7,432 bases of DNA from Nitrososphaerota archaeon (GTDB lineage: Archaea; Thermoproteota; Nitrososphaeria; Nitrososphaerales; Nitrosopumilaceae): NCBI GenBank assembly GCA_028867235.1, contig JAGWGS010000059.1, positions 1 to 7,432 of the forward strand. Direction: 5' to 3'. Shown in pieces: positions 1 through 6,732 of the stretch. The translations under genes and the position numbers were made by a program. A model generated the notes under the pieces. The model saw nothing but the letters and a program-made list of their open reading frames with translations, searched no databases and had not been told where the DNA came from. Numbering within the stretch: the first letter of the stretch is position 1; each line of letters begins with the position of its first letter.

Positions 1-145
1 AGGAGGCATTCGCAGTCCAGAGACTGCCAAAGAAGTAGCCAAGGCAGGAGCAGATGCCATTGTGATTGGGACTTTTATTGAAAAGGGCGGAAGTTTCAAA
101 ACAATATCCGATATCGTAAAAACCATCCAATCCGTAAGGAAATAA
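1..145 (+). CDS. Geranylgeranylglyceryl phosphate synthase, C-terminal part (5' end outside window)
   Basis: This enzyme joins geranylgeranyl diphosphate to sn-glycerol-1-phosphate, the first committed ether bond in archaeal membrane lipid synthesis. Only the last 47 codons are present, in the frame starting at base 2 and ending with TAA at 143-145. The visible peptide starts GGIRSPETAKEVAKAGADA and continues IVIGTFIEKGG. That is the phosphate-binding end of the TIM barrel in the GGGPS/PcrB family: a Gly-Gly-Ile-Arg-Ser-Pro-Glu loop followed by the AGAD-hydrophobic-GT strand and loop. The rest forms a final amphipathic helix (about residues 33-47 of the fragment). Its stop lies one base from the start of the polymerase gene, so the two are probably co-transcribed. 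Other phosphate-binding TIM barrels (HisF, ThiE, TrpC) share the general loop, but the IRSPE and GTFIEKG pattern fits GGGPS best. The N-terminal catalytic half cannot be assessed. Confidence 0.85.
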   Translation, partial: GGIRSPETAKEVAKAGADAIVIGTFIEKGGSFKTISDIVKTIQSVRK

Positions 146-146
146 C

Positions 147-3100
147 ATGTCTGAGAACCTCGCATTGAGACTAAAAGAAGTCCCAATGCCCCAAGACTAT
201 TTTGCTTATTATTCAAAAATATCTGAAGAGGTATTTACTATATTTGAACAAGCAGCATCTGCCAAAGCTACACTTTCTGATTCTTCTGGGATGGTAGAAC
301 CAAAGATTGCTTTTGATTTGGCAGACCGTGTATCAAAAATGCACGATATCGATGTCACTGACGATCTAAGATATTTGATTCAAAATACTACAAAAGAACT
401 TGCTGCTCTACAGCTTGCAGAAAATATAACTCAAGGAAAATATTCTGGGCCTGACACAGATTTACAAGAAAAACTCGATCTTGCAGTACGTGTGGCCCTG
501 GCCATAGTTACAGAAGGAGTTACCATTGCACCGCTTCAAGGCATAAGTGAGGTCCAGATCAAAAAAAATGCAGACGGCTCTGAATATCTATCTGTATCAT
601 TTGCAGGTCCAATCAGGTCAGCAGGAGGAACAGAAGCAGCTTCTACCATGCTTATCGCAGATCATGTAAGAAAGATAGCCGGACTATCAAAATATCAAGC
701 AAATTCTTTTGATGATGAGACAGGCAGATTTGTAGAAGAGTTAAGGGTGTACGAAAGAGAAGTCGGCAGTTTCCAATTCCATGTTCCTGACCAAGATGTG
801 ACAAGTGTCATATCTAATCTTCCAGTTGAGCTTGATGGTGTAGATACTGATCTTGTAGAGATTGTAAGTCATAGGAATATGGTTCGAATAGGGACCAATA
901 GGGTGAGGGGTGGTGCTCTTCGTGTACTAAATGATGGTCTAATTGGCAGGTCTCGCAAGCTTCTCAAACTCATAGAACTCTACAAACTTGACGGTTGGGA
1001 CTGGCTCAAGGACCTAAAGGGAGCAATTCAGACAGGAGATGAGGATGCAGCAGCCCATAGAATGAGAGAGGTAATTACAGGAAGATCAGTTCTTTCCATG
1101 CCTAAAAAACTTGGAGGATTCAGGTTACGTTACGGCCGTGCTTGCAATACTGGTTTTGCCTCAATTGGCATACATCCTGTGGTTGCAGAGATACTTGATC
1201 ACACCATAGCTGTAGGCACGCAGATCAAACTAGATGTACCAGGAAAAGCCTCAACAGTGGCATTTGTAGACTCGATAGATACTCCAATTGTCAGACTTAC
1301 TAATGGAAATGTTGTAAAAATAAGAGACACTGCTCATGGAATTCATCTAAAACCACACATTGAAAAAATTCTACATCTTGGAGACATTCTGATAAGTTAT
1401 GGAGATTTTTTGGAAAATAATGCAGAGCTCATACCAACTGGATATGTAGAGGAATTTTGGGCAAAGGAACTGCAAGACAAGGTAACCAAGTATGAACCAA
1501 ATGATACAGAACTTCTCAGCTATGTCAACAAAGTACCGGACTTGGAAGAAGCATTTAGGATATCATTGAATTTTGGCATTAGCCTTCATCCTCATTATCT
1601 GTACTATTGGGATCAACTTACAATAGAAGAATTTGAGAAACTTCTAAAACCCATCAAATTTGAATCTGATCTTGTAGTATACCCATATGAAACAAAAGAG
1701 ATTTTAGAAAAACTGGGAGTTCCACATGAAGTTGCTGATACTACATTGCTTTTGAAAGATGTAGAGGCTCAAGTATTTTTTTATCTATTGTTTAGAAAAC
1801 AAATCCAGATTGAAAATGGTCTCTCTGTACCTCAAATCATAACAAATTCATCCGGAATCAAAATACCAAATAAATTTTCAACCTCTATTGGAGTGAGAGT
1901 AGGAAGACCCGAAAAGGCATCATTGAGGAAAATGAAGCCTCCCGTACACACTCTATTTCCTATAGGAAACAAGGGGGGTGCATCACGTGATTTACTAAAA
2001 GCTGCAAAGCAACCAAACTTTTACTGCAACATATACAATAGATTTTGCAAAAACTGTAACAGGCCGTCTATTAGTATAGCATGTGCCAAGTGTAATACAA
2101 AAACAAGTGTGATCTTTACATGTCTCAAGTGCAGGGATGAGCTTGAGACTAATTATTGCCCAAAGTGCAAATCTAGAGCACGAGTACACCTATACCGCTC
2201 ATTTCCTCTCAAAGATTTACTGTATCTTGCACAAGAAAGAACCGGATACAGGGCCCAGGAACCATTCAAGGGGGTAAAAGAGCTGATAAACCAAGATAGA
2301 GTGCCTGAACCACTCGAAAAGGGTCTGATAAGACAAAGTCTTGGATTAAATGTCTTCAAAGATGGAACAATTAGATTTGATGCTACCAATGCACCACTTT
2401 CACATTTCAAACCGTCCTGGATTGGCACAACACCGCAAAAACTTGTTGAACTTGGATACACACATGATGCAGATGGTAATCCTCTTGTAAGTTCAGACCA
2501 ACTTGTGGATCTAAGGGTTCAAGATGTAATAATACCCAAAGAATGTGGAGAAAGTCTTGTCTCTGTTTGTCAGTACATTGACAGGGAACTTGCAAAACTT
2601 TTTGGACGTCAATCATTTTACAATGTGAAAAATACTGATGACCTAGTGGGACAGCTTATCATTGGTCTTGCTCCTCATACGTCTGTAGGTATCGTAGGAA
2701 GAATAATTGGATACACCAATACTCAGGTCTGTCTTGGAACAGCAGTCTGGCATTCTGCAAAAAGACGTGATGCTGATGGAGATGCTGATTCTATCATGTT
2801 ATTGATGGATAGTTTGCTGAACTTTTCAAGATTATTTCTGTCAGACAGAATTGGTGGACTCATGGATGCACCATTGCTTGTACAGCCAATTGTAATTCCT
2901 CAAGAGGTGCAAAGACAGGCGCATAACTTTGAAGTGGTCAAAGAATATCCTCTCTCATTTTTTGAAGCTACTCTTAGAAAAGAAAAAGCAAGTGAAATAA
3001 AAGATGTTGAGATTTTAAAATCAAGATTAGAAACAGAAAGACAATTCCTTGATCATGATTTCACACATACCACATCCACACTTACCACATCAAAATCAAG

Positions 3101-3521
3101 AAGTGCATATTCCACTCTTGGTTCGCTTCTTGAAAAACTTGACATGCAGATTAGAACTGCAGATATCATTAATGCAGTTGATCCAAGTGAAGTTGTATCT
3201 ATGGTGATGACAACACACCTGCTTCCTGATATCATGGGTAATCTCAGGGCATACTCTGGCCAATCTTTTAGATGTACTGCATGTGGAGCAAGTTATAGAA
3301 GAATTCCTCTTATTGGCAAATGCCTGGAATGTGACAATAAACTAATCCAAACTATGACTAGACCTTCCGTACAAAAATATCTGAAACTTGCACGAAGAAT
3401 GCTCAACAAGTATACCATATCTCCATATCTTAGAAGTCGTGTATTATCTCTCTTAGATGAACTAGAATTGGTATTTGGAAAAGAAGAGAGTAGTCAATCT
3501 ATTCTTACAGACTTTGCCTAG
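147..3521 (+). CDS. polC: DNA polymerase D (Pol II) large subunit DP2
   Basis: This is the catalytic polymerase subunit of the archaeal replicative enzyme PolD. It pairs with the exonuclease subunit DP1, which is not in this window. The 1124-residue length is normal for an intein-free DP2. Family motifs run in order: GPIRSAGGTEA (154-164), FRLRYGR (325-331), GRPEKA (586-591) with KMKPPVHTLFPIG (595-607), and APHTS-GIVGRIIG (842-855). The two-barrel active site follows as RRDADGDAD (873-881). D877 and D879 should be the metal-binding aspartates of the DGD motif. Four CxxC pairs (634/637, 646/649, 659/662, 671/674) form two zinc modules, and a third site lies near the C-terminus (1043/1046, 1059/1062). 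The last eight residues, QSILTDFA, resemble a PCNA-binding PIP box. The start follows the upstream stop by one base, with a weak AAGGA (136-140) ahead of it, and the N-terminus fits the family. The gene ends inside a CTAG shared with the stop of glyA. Confidence 0.97.
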   Translation: MSENLALRLKEVPMPQDYFAYYSKISEEVFTIFEQAASAKATLSDSSGMVEPKIAFDLADRVSKMHDIDVTDDLRYLIQNTTKELAALQLAENITQGKYSGPDTDLQEKLDLAVRVALAIVTEGVTIAPLQGISEVQIKKNADGSEYLSVSFAGPIRSAGGTEAASTMLIADHVRKIAGLSKYQANSFDDETGRFVEELRVYEREVGSFQFHVPDQDVTSVISNLPVELDGVDTDLVEIVSHRNMVRIGTNRVRGGALRVLNDGLIGRSRKLLKLIELYKLDGWDWLKDLKGAIQTGDEDAAAHRMREVITGRSVLSMPKKLGGFRLRYGRACNTGFASIGIHPVVAEILDHTIAVGTQIKLDVPGKASTVAFVDSIDTPIVRLTNGNVVKIRDTAHGIHLKPHIEKILHLGDILISYGDFLENNAELIPTGYVEEFWAKELQDKVTKYEPNDTELLSYVNKVPDLEEAFRISLNFGISLHPHYLYYWDQLTIEEFEKLLKPIKFESDLVVYPYETKEILEKLGVPHEVADTTLLLKDVEAQVFFYLLFRKQIQIENGLSVPQIITNSSGIKIPNKFSTSIGVRVGRPEKASLRKMKPPVHTLFPIGNKGGASRDLLKAAKQPNFYCNIYNRFCKNCNRPSISIACAKCNTKTSVIFTCLKCRDELETNYCPKCKSRARVHLYRSFPLKDLLYLAQERTGYRAQEPFKGVKELINQDRVPEPLEKGLIRQSLGLNVFKDGTIRFDATNAPLSHFKPSWIGTTPQKLVELGYTHDADGNPLVSSDQLVDLRVQDVIIPKECGESLVSVCQYIDRELAKLFGRQSFYNVKNTDDLVGQLIIGLAPHTSVGIVGRIIGYTNTQVCLGTAVWHSAKRRDADGDADSIMLLMDSLLNFSRLFLSDRIGGLMDAPLLVQPIVIPQEVQRQAHNFEVVKEYPLSFFEATLRKEKASEIKDVEILKSRLETERQFLDHDFTHTTSTLTTSKSRSAYSTLGSLLEKLDMQIRTADIINAVDPSEVVSMVMTTHLLPDIMGNLRAYSGQSFRCTACGASYRRIPLIGKCLECDNKLIQTMTRPSVQKYLKLARRMLNKYTISPYLRSRVLSLLDELELVFGKEESSQSILTDFA

Positions 3522-4840
3522 CGAATCTTGATGTAATCGTATCCGCCATGTTTGCTCTCAAAACAATAACGAACTTTTTGAAAGTCTTTTCTAAACTTCT
3601 TAACCTCTAAAGCAATCTTCTTCTTATCTTTTTTATCTATCACTACTTTTTTGATAAATTCTGCGACTTGTTTCATATTTGATTCCTTCATTCCAAGACG
3701 TGTGAGCTCGGCAACACCAAGTCGCATTCCTCCTGGATGGAAATAGTTGCGTCCTGCCTTTATGTCTCCTGGTATAAGCTGTCTGTTTACTATGATGTTT
3801 GCTTTTTCCAAGTCTGCTTCAATTGTTCCACCATCTCCAAATGAGAGAACATTTACTACTATTTGATGAGATTTTGTAAATCCTCGTTTTTCTCCAAGAA
3901 CTGTAAAACCAGATGAATTAAGTGCATCTGCAAGTGCCTTGGCATTTTTTATTACTTGAACAGCATATTTTTTGCCAAACTCTAGCATCTCTGCATATGC
4001 AATTGCTTTTCCAGCCATGTGATGCAAATGGTGATTACTAGTCATGCCTGGGAATGTAGCCTTTTTGATACTTTCACCATACTTTTCAAATGAACAAACC
4101 ATTCCACCTTGTGGACCAAACAAAGTCTTATGCGTACTCATTGTCATTGCATCTGCTCCTTCTCTTAGGGGATCTTGGAATTGTCCACCTGCAATAAGAC
4201 CAGCTACATGCGCACCGTCATAATTGACAAACATATTGTAACTTTTCAAGAAGTCTGCAAGCTCCTTTACTGGATGTGGAAATAGGAAAACAGAACCGCC
4301 AAACATTGCTAGTTTTGGAATCTTTCCTGTCTTTTCAAGTTCTTTGACCTTTTCTTTTGTCTTGTCAACATCAATAGTCATTTCTTCGGCATCAAATGGA
4401 TAAAATTCAATGTCAAGCCCATGCACAAGTCCTGCAGTTCCTGCATGTTCCTTCTTTCCATGTGATATGTGACCACCAGATGGAATAGATGGAGCCATCA
4501 TGGTATCTCCTGGATTTGAAAATGCAGAATAAATGGCAAGATTAGCTACAACACCAGAGATTGGTCTTACATCAACAAATTCTGCCTTGAATAATTTTTT
4601 TGCAAGTTCCATGCACTTGAATTCTACCTCATCAATGTAGATGCATCCGGCATATACCCGCTCACCAGGCCAGCCTTCTGCATATCTGTTGGCAAAGTCA
4701 GATATTGTTGCCTCACGTACTGCAGGGCTAGTTACATTTTCACTTGCAATTAGAGGAATAGAGTTAGCAAACCATTGATTGTGAGTTTTGAGCATTGAAA
4801 GCACTTCATTATAAGACGAGCGCGGTGAAGAGCGAGACAT
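3518..4840 (-). CDS. glyA: Serine hydroxymethyltransferase (glycine hydroxymethyltransferase)
   Basis: This cytosolic PLP enzyme interconverts serine and glycine and loads a one-carbon unit onto a tetrahydropterin (folate or methanopterin type; the sequence does not decide which). The length of 440 residues is normal for archaeal SHMT. Visible motifs are IASEN (31-35), the YAEGWPGER loop (53-61) with YAGCIYIDEVE (63-73), the PLP-contacting DGAH (208-211), and STHKTLFGPQGG (235-246) with the Schiff-base lysine K238. SNHHLHHMAGKA (268-279) and GGMRLG (370-375) follow; R373 is the likely substrate-carboxylate arginine. The C-terminal region (397-418) is rich in lysine. The first eight or so residues (MSRSSPRS) extend beyond the usual archaeal start; the next Met, M16, would remove part of the conserved N-terminal helix, so M1 is preferred. 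The gene is divergent from the thermosome and convergent with polC, overlapping its stop codon by three bases within CTAG. Confidence 0.96.
   Translation of the reverse strand: MSRSSPRSSYNEVLSMLKTHNQWFANSIPLIASENVTSPAVREATISDFANRYAEGWPGERVYAGCIYIDEVEFKCMELAKKLFKAEFVDVRPISGVVANLAIYSAFSNPGDTMMAPSIPSGGHISHGKKEHAGTAGLVHGLDIEFYPFDAEEMTIDVDKTKEKVKELEKTGKIPKLAMFGGSVFLFPHPVKELADFLKSYNMFVNYDGAHVAGLIAGGQFQDPLREGADAMTMSTHKTLFGPQGGMVCSFEKYGESIKKATFPGMTSNHHLHHMAGKAIAYAEMLEFGKKYAVQVIKNAKALADALNSSGFTVLGEKRGFTKSHQIVVNVLSFGDGGTIEADLEKANIIVNRQLIPGDIKAGRNYFHPGGMRLGVAELTRLGMKESNMKQVAEFIKKVVIDKKDKKKIALEVKKFRKDFQKVRYCFESKHGGYDYIKIR
3575..3652 (+). terminator. Candidate oligo-T termination region for polC, inside glyA
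   Basis: There is no spacer after the polC stop, so its transcript must end inside the antisense of glyA. The + strand here carries a cluster of T-tracts: five Ts at 3575-3579, four at 3587-3590, six at 3629-3634 and six at 3647-3652. They sit in a pyrimidine-rich stretch with no obvious hairpin. Archaeal RNA polymerase can terminate at U-rich tracts alone, so this is a plausible terminator zone. The tracts are also simply the antisense of Lys (AAA/AAG) codons in the glyA C-terminus, so the assignment is an inference. Confidence 0.35.
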
Positions 4841-4847
4841 GTCTAGT

Positions 4848-4853
4848 CCCCTC
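4848..4853 (-). promoter_or_regulatory. Possible Shine-Dalgarno site of glyA
   Basis: Read on the - strand, GAGGGG lies 8-13 bases before the glyA ATG, a good distance for pairing with the CCUC core at the 16S rRNA 3' end. It conflicts with the nearby TATA-like box, which would place transcription start at or next to the ATG and leave this motif outside the mRNA. Confidence 0.35.
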
Positions 4854-4862
4854 AGTTTTCCT

Positions 4863-4872
4863 AATTTAAAAA
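4863..4872 (-). promoter_or_regulatory. TATA-like box for glyA
   Basis: The - strand reads TTTTTAAATT, an A/T-rich TBP-type box centred about 27 bp upstream of the glyA ATG. Archaeal transcription usually starts about 25-27 bp downstream of the box centre, so a leaderless or nearly leaderless mRNA is predicted. The call rests on sequence and spacing only. Confidence 0.5.
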
Positions 4873-4930
4873 CATCGTTCGTGGTTGAAAATTATCTGTT
4901 TGAAGTGTAAAGGATTTTGATCTCATAAGA

Positions 4931-4939
4931 CATAATAAG
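4931..4939 (+). promoter_or_regulatory. TATA-like box for the thermosome gene
   Basis: CATAATAAG is centred near 4935, 27 bp before the thermosome ATG. The bases just before the ATG (GCCTTTTGCAAAT) contain no Shine-Dalgarno motif. Both facts fit a leaderless transcript. The box lies in the 121-bp divergent region shared with glyA, with the two boxes about 67 bp apart and facing away from each other. I saw no clear operator or heat-shock palindrome between them. Confidence 0.5.
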
Positions 4940-4961
4940 GGAAAATTGGCCTTTTGCAAAT

Positions 4962-6662
4962 ATGTCTATACAGTCTTCCGCTGGCGGTATACCAGTAGTT
5001 ATTCTAAAAGACGGTGCACAACAGACCAAAGGTCGTGATGCACAGAAAAATAATATCACTGCAGCAAAATTAATTGCAGAAATTGTTCACTCAAGTCTTG
5101 GTCCACGAGGAATGGACAAAATGCTTGTTGATTCACTAGGCGATGTTACAATTACAAATGACGGTGCTACAATACTCAAAGAAATTGATGTACAACACCC
5201 AGCTGCAAAAATGTTGGTGGAGATATCAAAAGCAACTGATAACGAAGTAGGAGATGGAACAACATCTGCTGTAGTTCTTGCTGGTTCCTTATTGGAAACT
5301 GCTGAATCATTAATTTTGCAAGATGTTCATCCAACAATAATTGTTGATGGTTATAGAAAAGCTGCACAAAAGGCAGTAGAACTTTTAGAAAAAATTGCAG
5401 ACAAGGTATCTGCAACAGACAAGGATGTACTTGAAAGAATTGCAAGAACATCGATGCAAACAAAACTTGTACGAAGAGATTCTGCAAACTTGGCTGAAAT
5501 GATAGTAAAATCTGTAATTGCTGTTGCAGAAAAGAAAGATGATGGTCAATACGTAGTAGATATTGATGACATCAAAGTAGAAAAGAAAGCAGGTGGTTCT
5601 ATCAAGGATTGTGCTATCATCAAAGGTATAGTTCTTGACAAAGAAATTGTGCACAGCGGAATGCCAAAGAGAATCGACCATGCAAAGATTGCTCTAGTTA
5701 ACAATGCACTTGAGATAGACAAGACAGAATTTGATGCCAAAATAAACATTACAAACCCACAACAGATGAAATCATTTCTTGATGAAGAACAAAAAATGAT
5801 CAAAAACATGGTGGACAAGGTTATTGCTTCTGGGGCAAATGTATTGTTCTGCCAAAAAGGAATTGATGATATGGCACAACATTATCTTGCAAAAGCCGGA
5901 ATACTCACAGTTAGAAGAATTAAAGAAAGTGACATGACAAAACTTGCCAAGGCAACAGGTGCCAGAATTATAAGCAATTTTGATGATTTGTTTGAGAAAG
6001 ATCTCGGTTCTGCTGAATCTGTAGAAGAGAGAAAAGTAGAGACAGACAGATGGGTCTTTGTTGAAGGTTGCAAGCATCCAAAAGCAGTAACATTGCTTCT
6101 ACGAGGTGGCTCACAAAGAGTTGTAGATGAAGTTGAAAGATCAGTTCATGATGCGTTAATGGTTGTAAAAGATGTAATGGAAAAACCATTGATAGTTGCA
6201 GGAGGAGGGGCGCCAGAAACTTATGCTGCAACAAAGCTTCGAGAATGGGCAAAGACACTTGAAGGTCGAGAACAACTTGCAGTAGAAAAATTCGCAGATT
6301 CCTTAGAAGTTATCCCAATTACACTTGCTGAAAATGCTGGAATGGATCCAATTGATACATTAGCATCGCTAAGATCAAAACAACTCAAAGGAAACAAGTG
6401 GACAGGCATCGACGTAATGAAGGGCCAAGTTTCCAGCATGCATGCAAGCGATATCTTTGAACCGCTCTCTGTTAAAATCCAGATAATTACATGCGCAACA
6501 GAGGCAGCATCTATGATACTAAGAATCGATGATGTTATTGCAACTGCAAAATCTGCAGGTGGACCACCGCCAGGAGCTGAAGGCATGGGTATGGGTGGAA
6601 TGGGCGGTATGGGAGGCATGGGCGGAATGGGTGGTATGGGCATGCCGCCTATGGATATGTAA
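4962..6662 (+). CDS. ths: Thermosome subunit (group II chaperonin, Hsp60/TCP-1 family)
   Basis: This is an ATP-driven folding chaperonin of the archaeal cytosol. Subunits assemble into a double ring with a built-in lid and need no GroES partner. The 566 residues are typical length for the family once a Gly/Met tail is counted. The equatorial ATP site is intact: SLGPRGMDKML (45-55), TNDGATIL (65-72) with D67, and GDGTT (97-101) with D98. The intermediate-domain ERSVHDAL (392-399) carries D397, the expected hydrolysis aspartate. GGGAPE (414-419) and the late IDDVI (522-526) also match. The apical domain spans roughly 210-365. The tail (541-566) is a run of GM and GGM units ending MPPMDM. The start has no ribosome binding site but lies 27 bp from a TATA-like box. 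Which paralogue this is (alpha, beta or other) cannot be told from the window. Ring composition is therefore unknown. Confidence 0.97.
   Translation: MSIQSSAGGIPVVILKDGAQQTKGRDAQKNNITAAKLIAEIVHSSLGPRGMDKMLVDSLGDVTITNDGATILKEIDVQHPAAKMLVEISKATDNEVGDGTTSAVVLAGSLLETAESLILQDVHPTIIVDGYRKAAQKAVELLEKIADKVSATDKDVLERIARTSMQTKLVRRDSANLAEMIVKSVIAVAEKKDDGQYVVDIDDIKVEKKAGGSIKDCAIIKGIVLDKEIVHSGMPKRIDHAKIALVNNALEIDKTEFDAKINITNPQQMKSFLDEEQKMIKNMVDKVIASGANVLFCQKGIDDMAQHYLAKAGILTVRRIKESDMTKLAKATGARIISNFDDLFEKDLGSAESVEERKVETDRWVFVEGCKHPKAVTLLLRGGSQRVVDEVERSVHDALMVVKDVMEKPLIVAGGGAPETYAATKLREWAKTLEGREQLAVEKFADSLEVIPITLAENAGMDPIDTLASLRSKQLKGNKWTGIDVMKGQVSSMHASDIFEPLSVKIQIITCATEAASMILRIDDVIATAKSAGGPPPGAEGMGMGGMGGMGGMGGMGGMGMPPMDM
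6582..6644 (+). repeat. Gly-Gly-Met repeat tail of the thermosome
   Basis: Codons 541-561 read as GM, GM, five consecutive GGM units and a final GM. The glycine codons vary freely between units (GGT, GGA, GGC), so the repeat is tidy in protein and diverged in DNA. Comparable GGM tails occur in bacterial GroEL and in some archaeal thermosomes. There the tails are disordered, project into the folding chamber and are thought to affect substrate folding. The role here is inferred by analogy. Confidence 0.85.
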
Positions 6663-6700
6663 TAACAAACACTCCACATTCTTCCTAAATTTTGACAGTA

Positions 6701-6710
6701 CCTTTATTTG
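6701..6710 (+). promoter_or_regulatory. TATA-like box for the small membrane protein gene
   Basis: CCTTTATTTG lies in the 70-bp gap after the thermosome, centred about 27 bp before the ATG at 6733. No Shine-Dalgarno motif precedes that ATG (AGTACAAATTTC). This again suggests a leaderless mRNA independent of the thermosome. Read-through from the thermosome is not excluded, because the only T-tract between the genes is four bases long (6690-6693). Confidence 0.45.
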
Positions 6711-6732
6711 ACTAATCTCAAGTACAAATTTC

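Noticed and set aside
2046..2169. Four regularly spaced CxxC pairs suggesting an inserted zinc-finger domain in DP2
   Set aside because: The cysteine-rich modules belong to the DP2 family and lie in their expected place before the catalytic motif. They are not an insertion.
1995..2616. Three small - strand frames opposite the zinc-module region of DP2
   Set aside because: They are shadows of a strongly conserved coding region, with no ribosome site or promoter and no recognisable protein.
4941..4961. Possible hairpin or operator around AAAATTGGCCTTTTGC before the thermosome
   Set aside because: Only the GGCC core is self-complementary. The flanking bases do not pair, so no real palindrome is present.
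5176..6258. Several 63-103 codon open frames on the - strand under the thermosome
   Set aside because: Their composition (Leu/Phe/Gln-rich, low complexity) is what antisense reading of an A/T-rich coding gene gives. The + strand frame is an intact, well-recognised gene.
6221..6679. 152-codon open frame on the - strand with a Pro-rich IPP/MPP repeat
   Set aside because: It is the antisense of the thermosome C-terminus. The Pro-Ile/Met repeats are only the complement of the GGM codons, and it has no promoter or start signal.
6529..6711. 60-codon + strand frame overlapping the thermosome end
   Set aside because: It is a shifted-frame reading of the Gly/Met tail, rich in Trp and Val (EWAVWEAWAEW) as expected from the repeat, and has no independent start signal.
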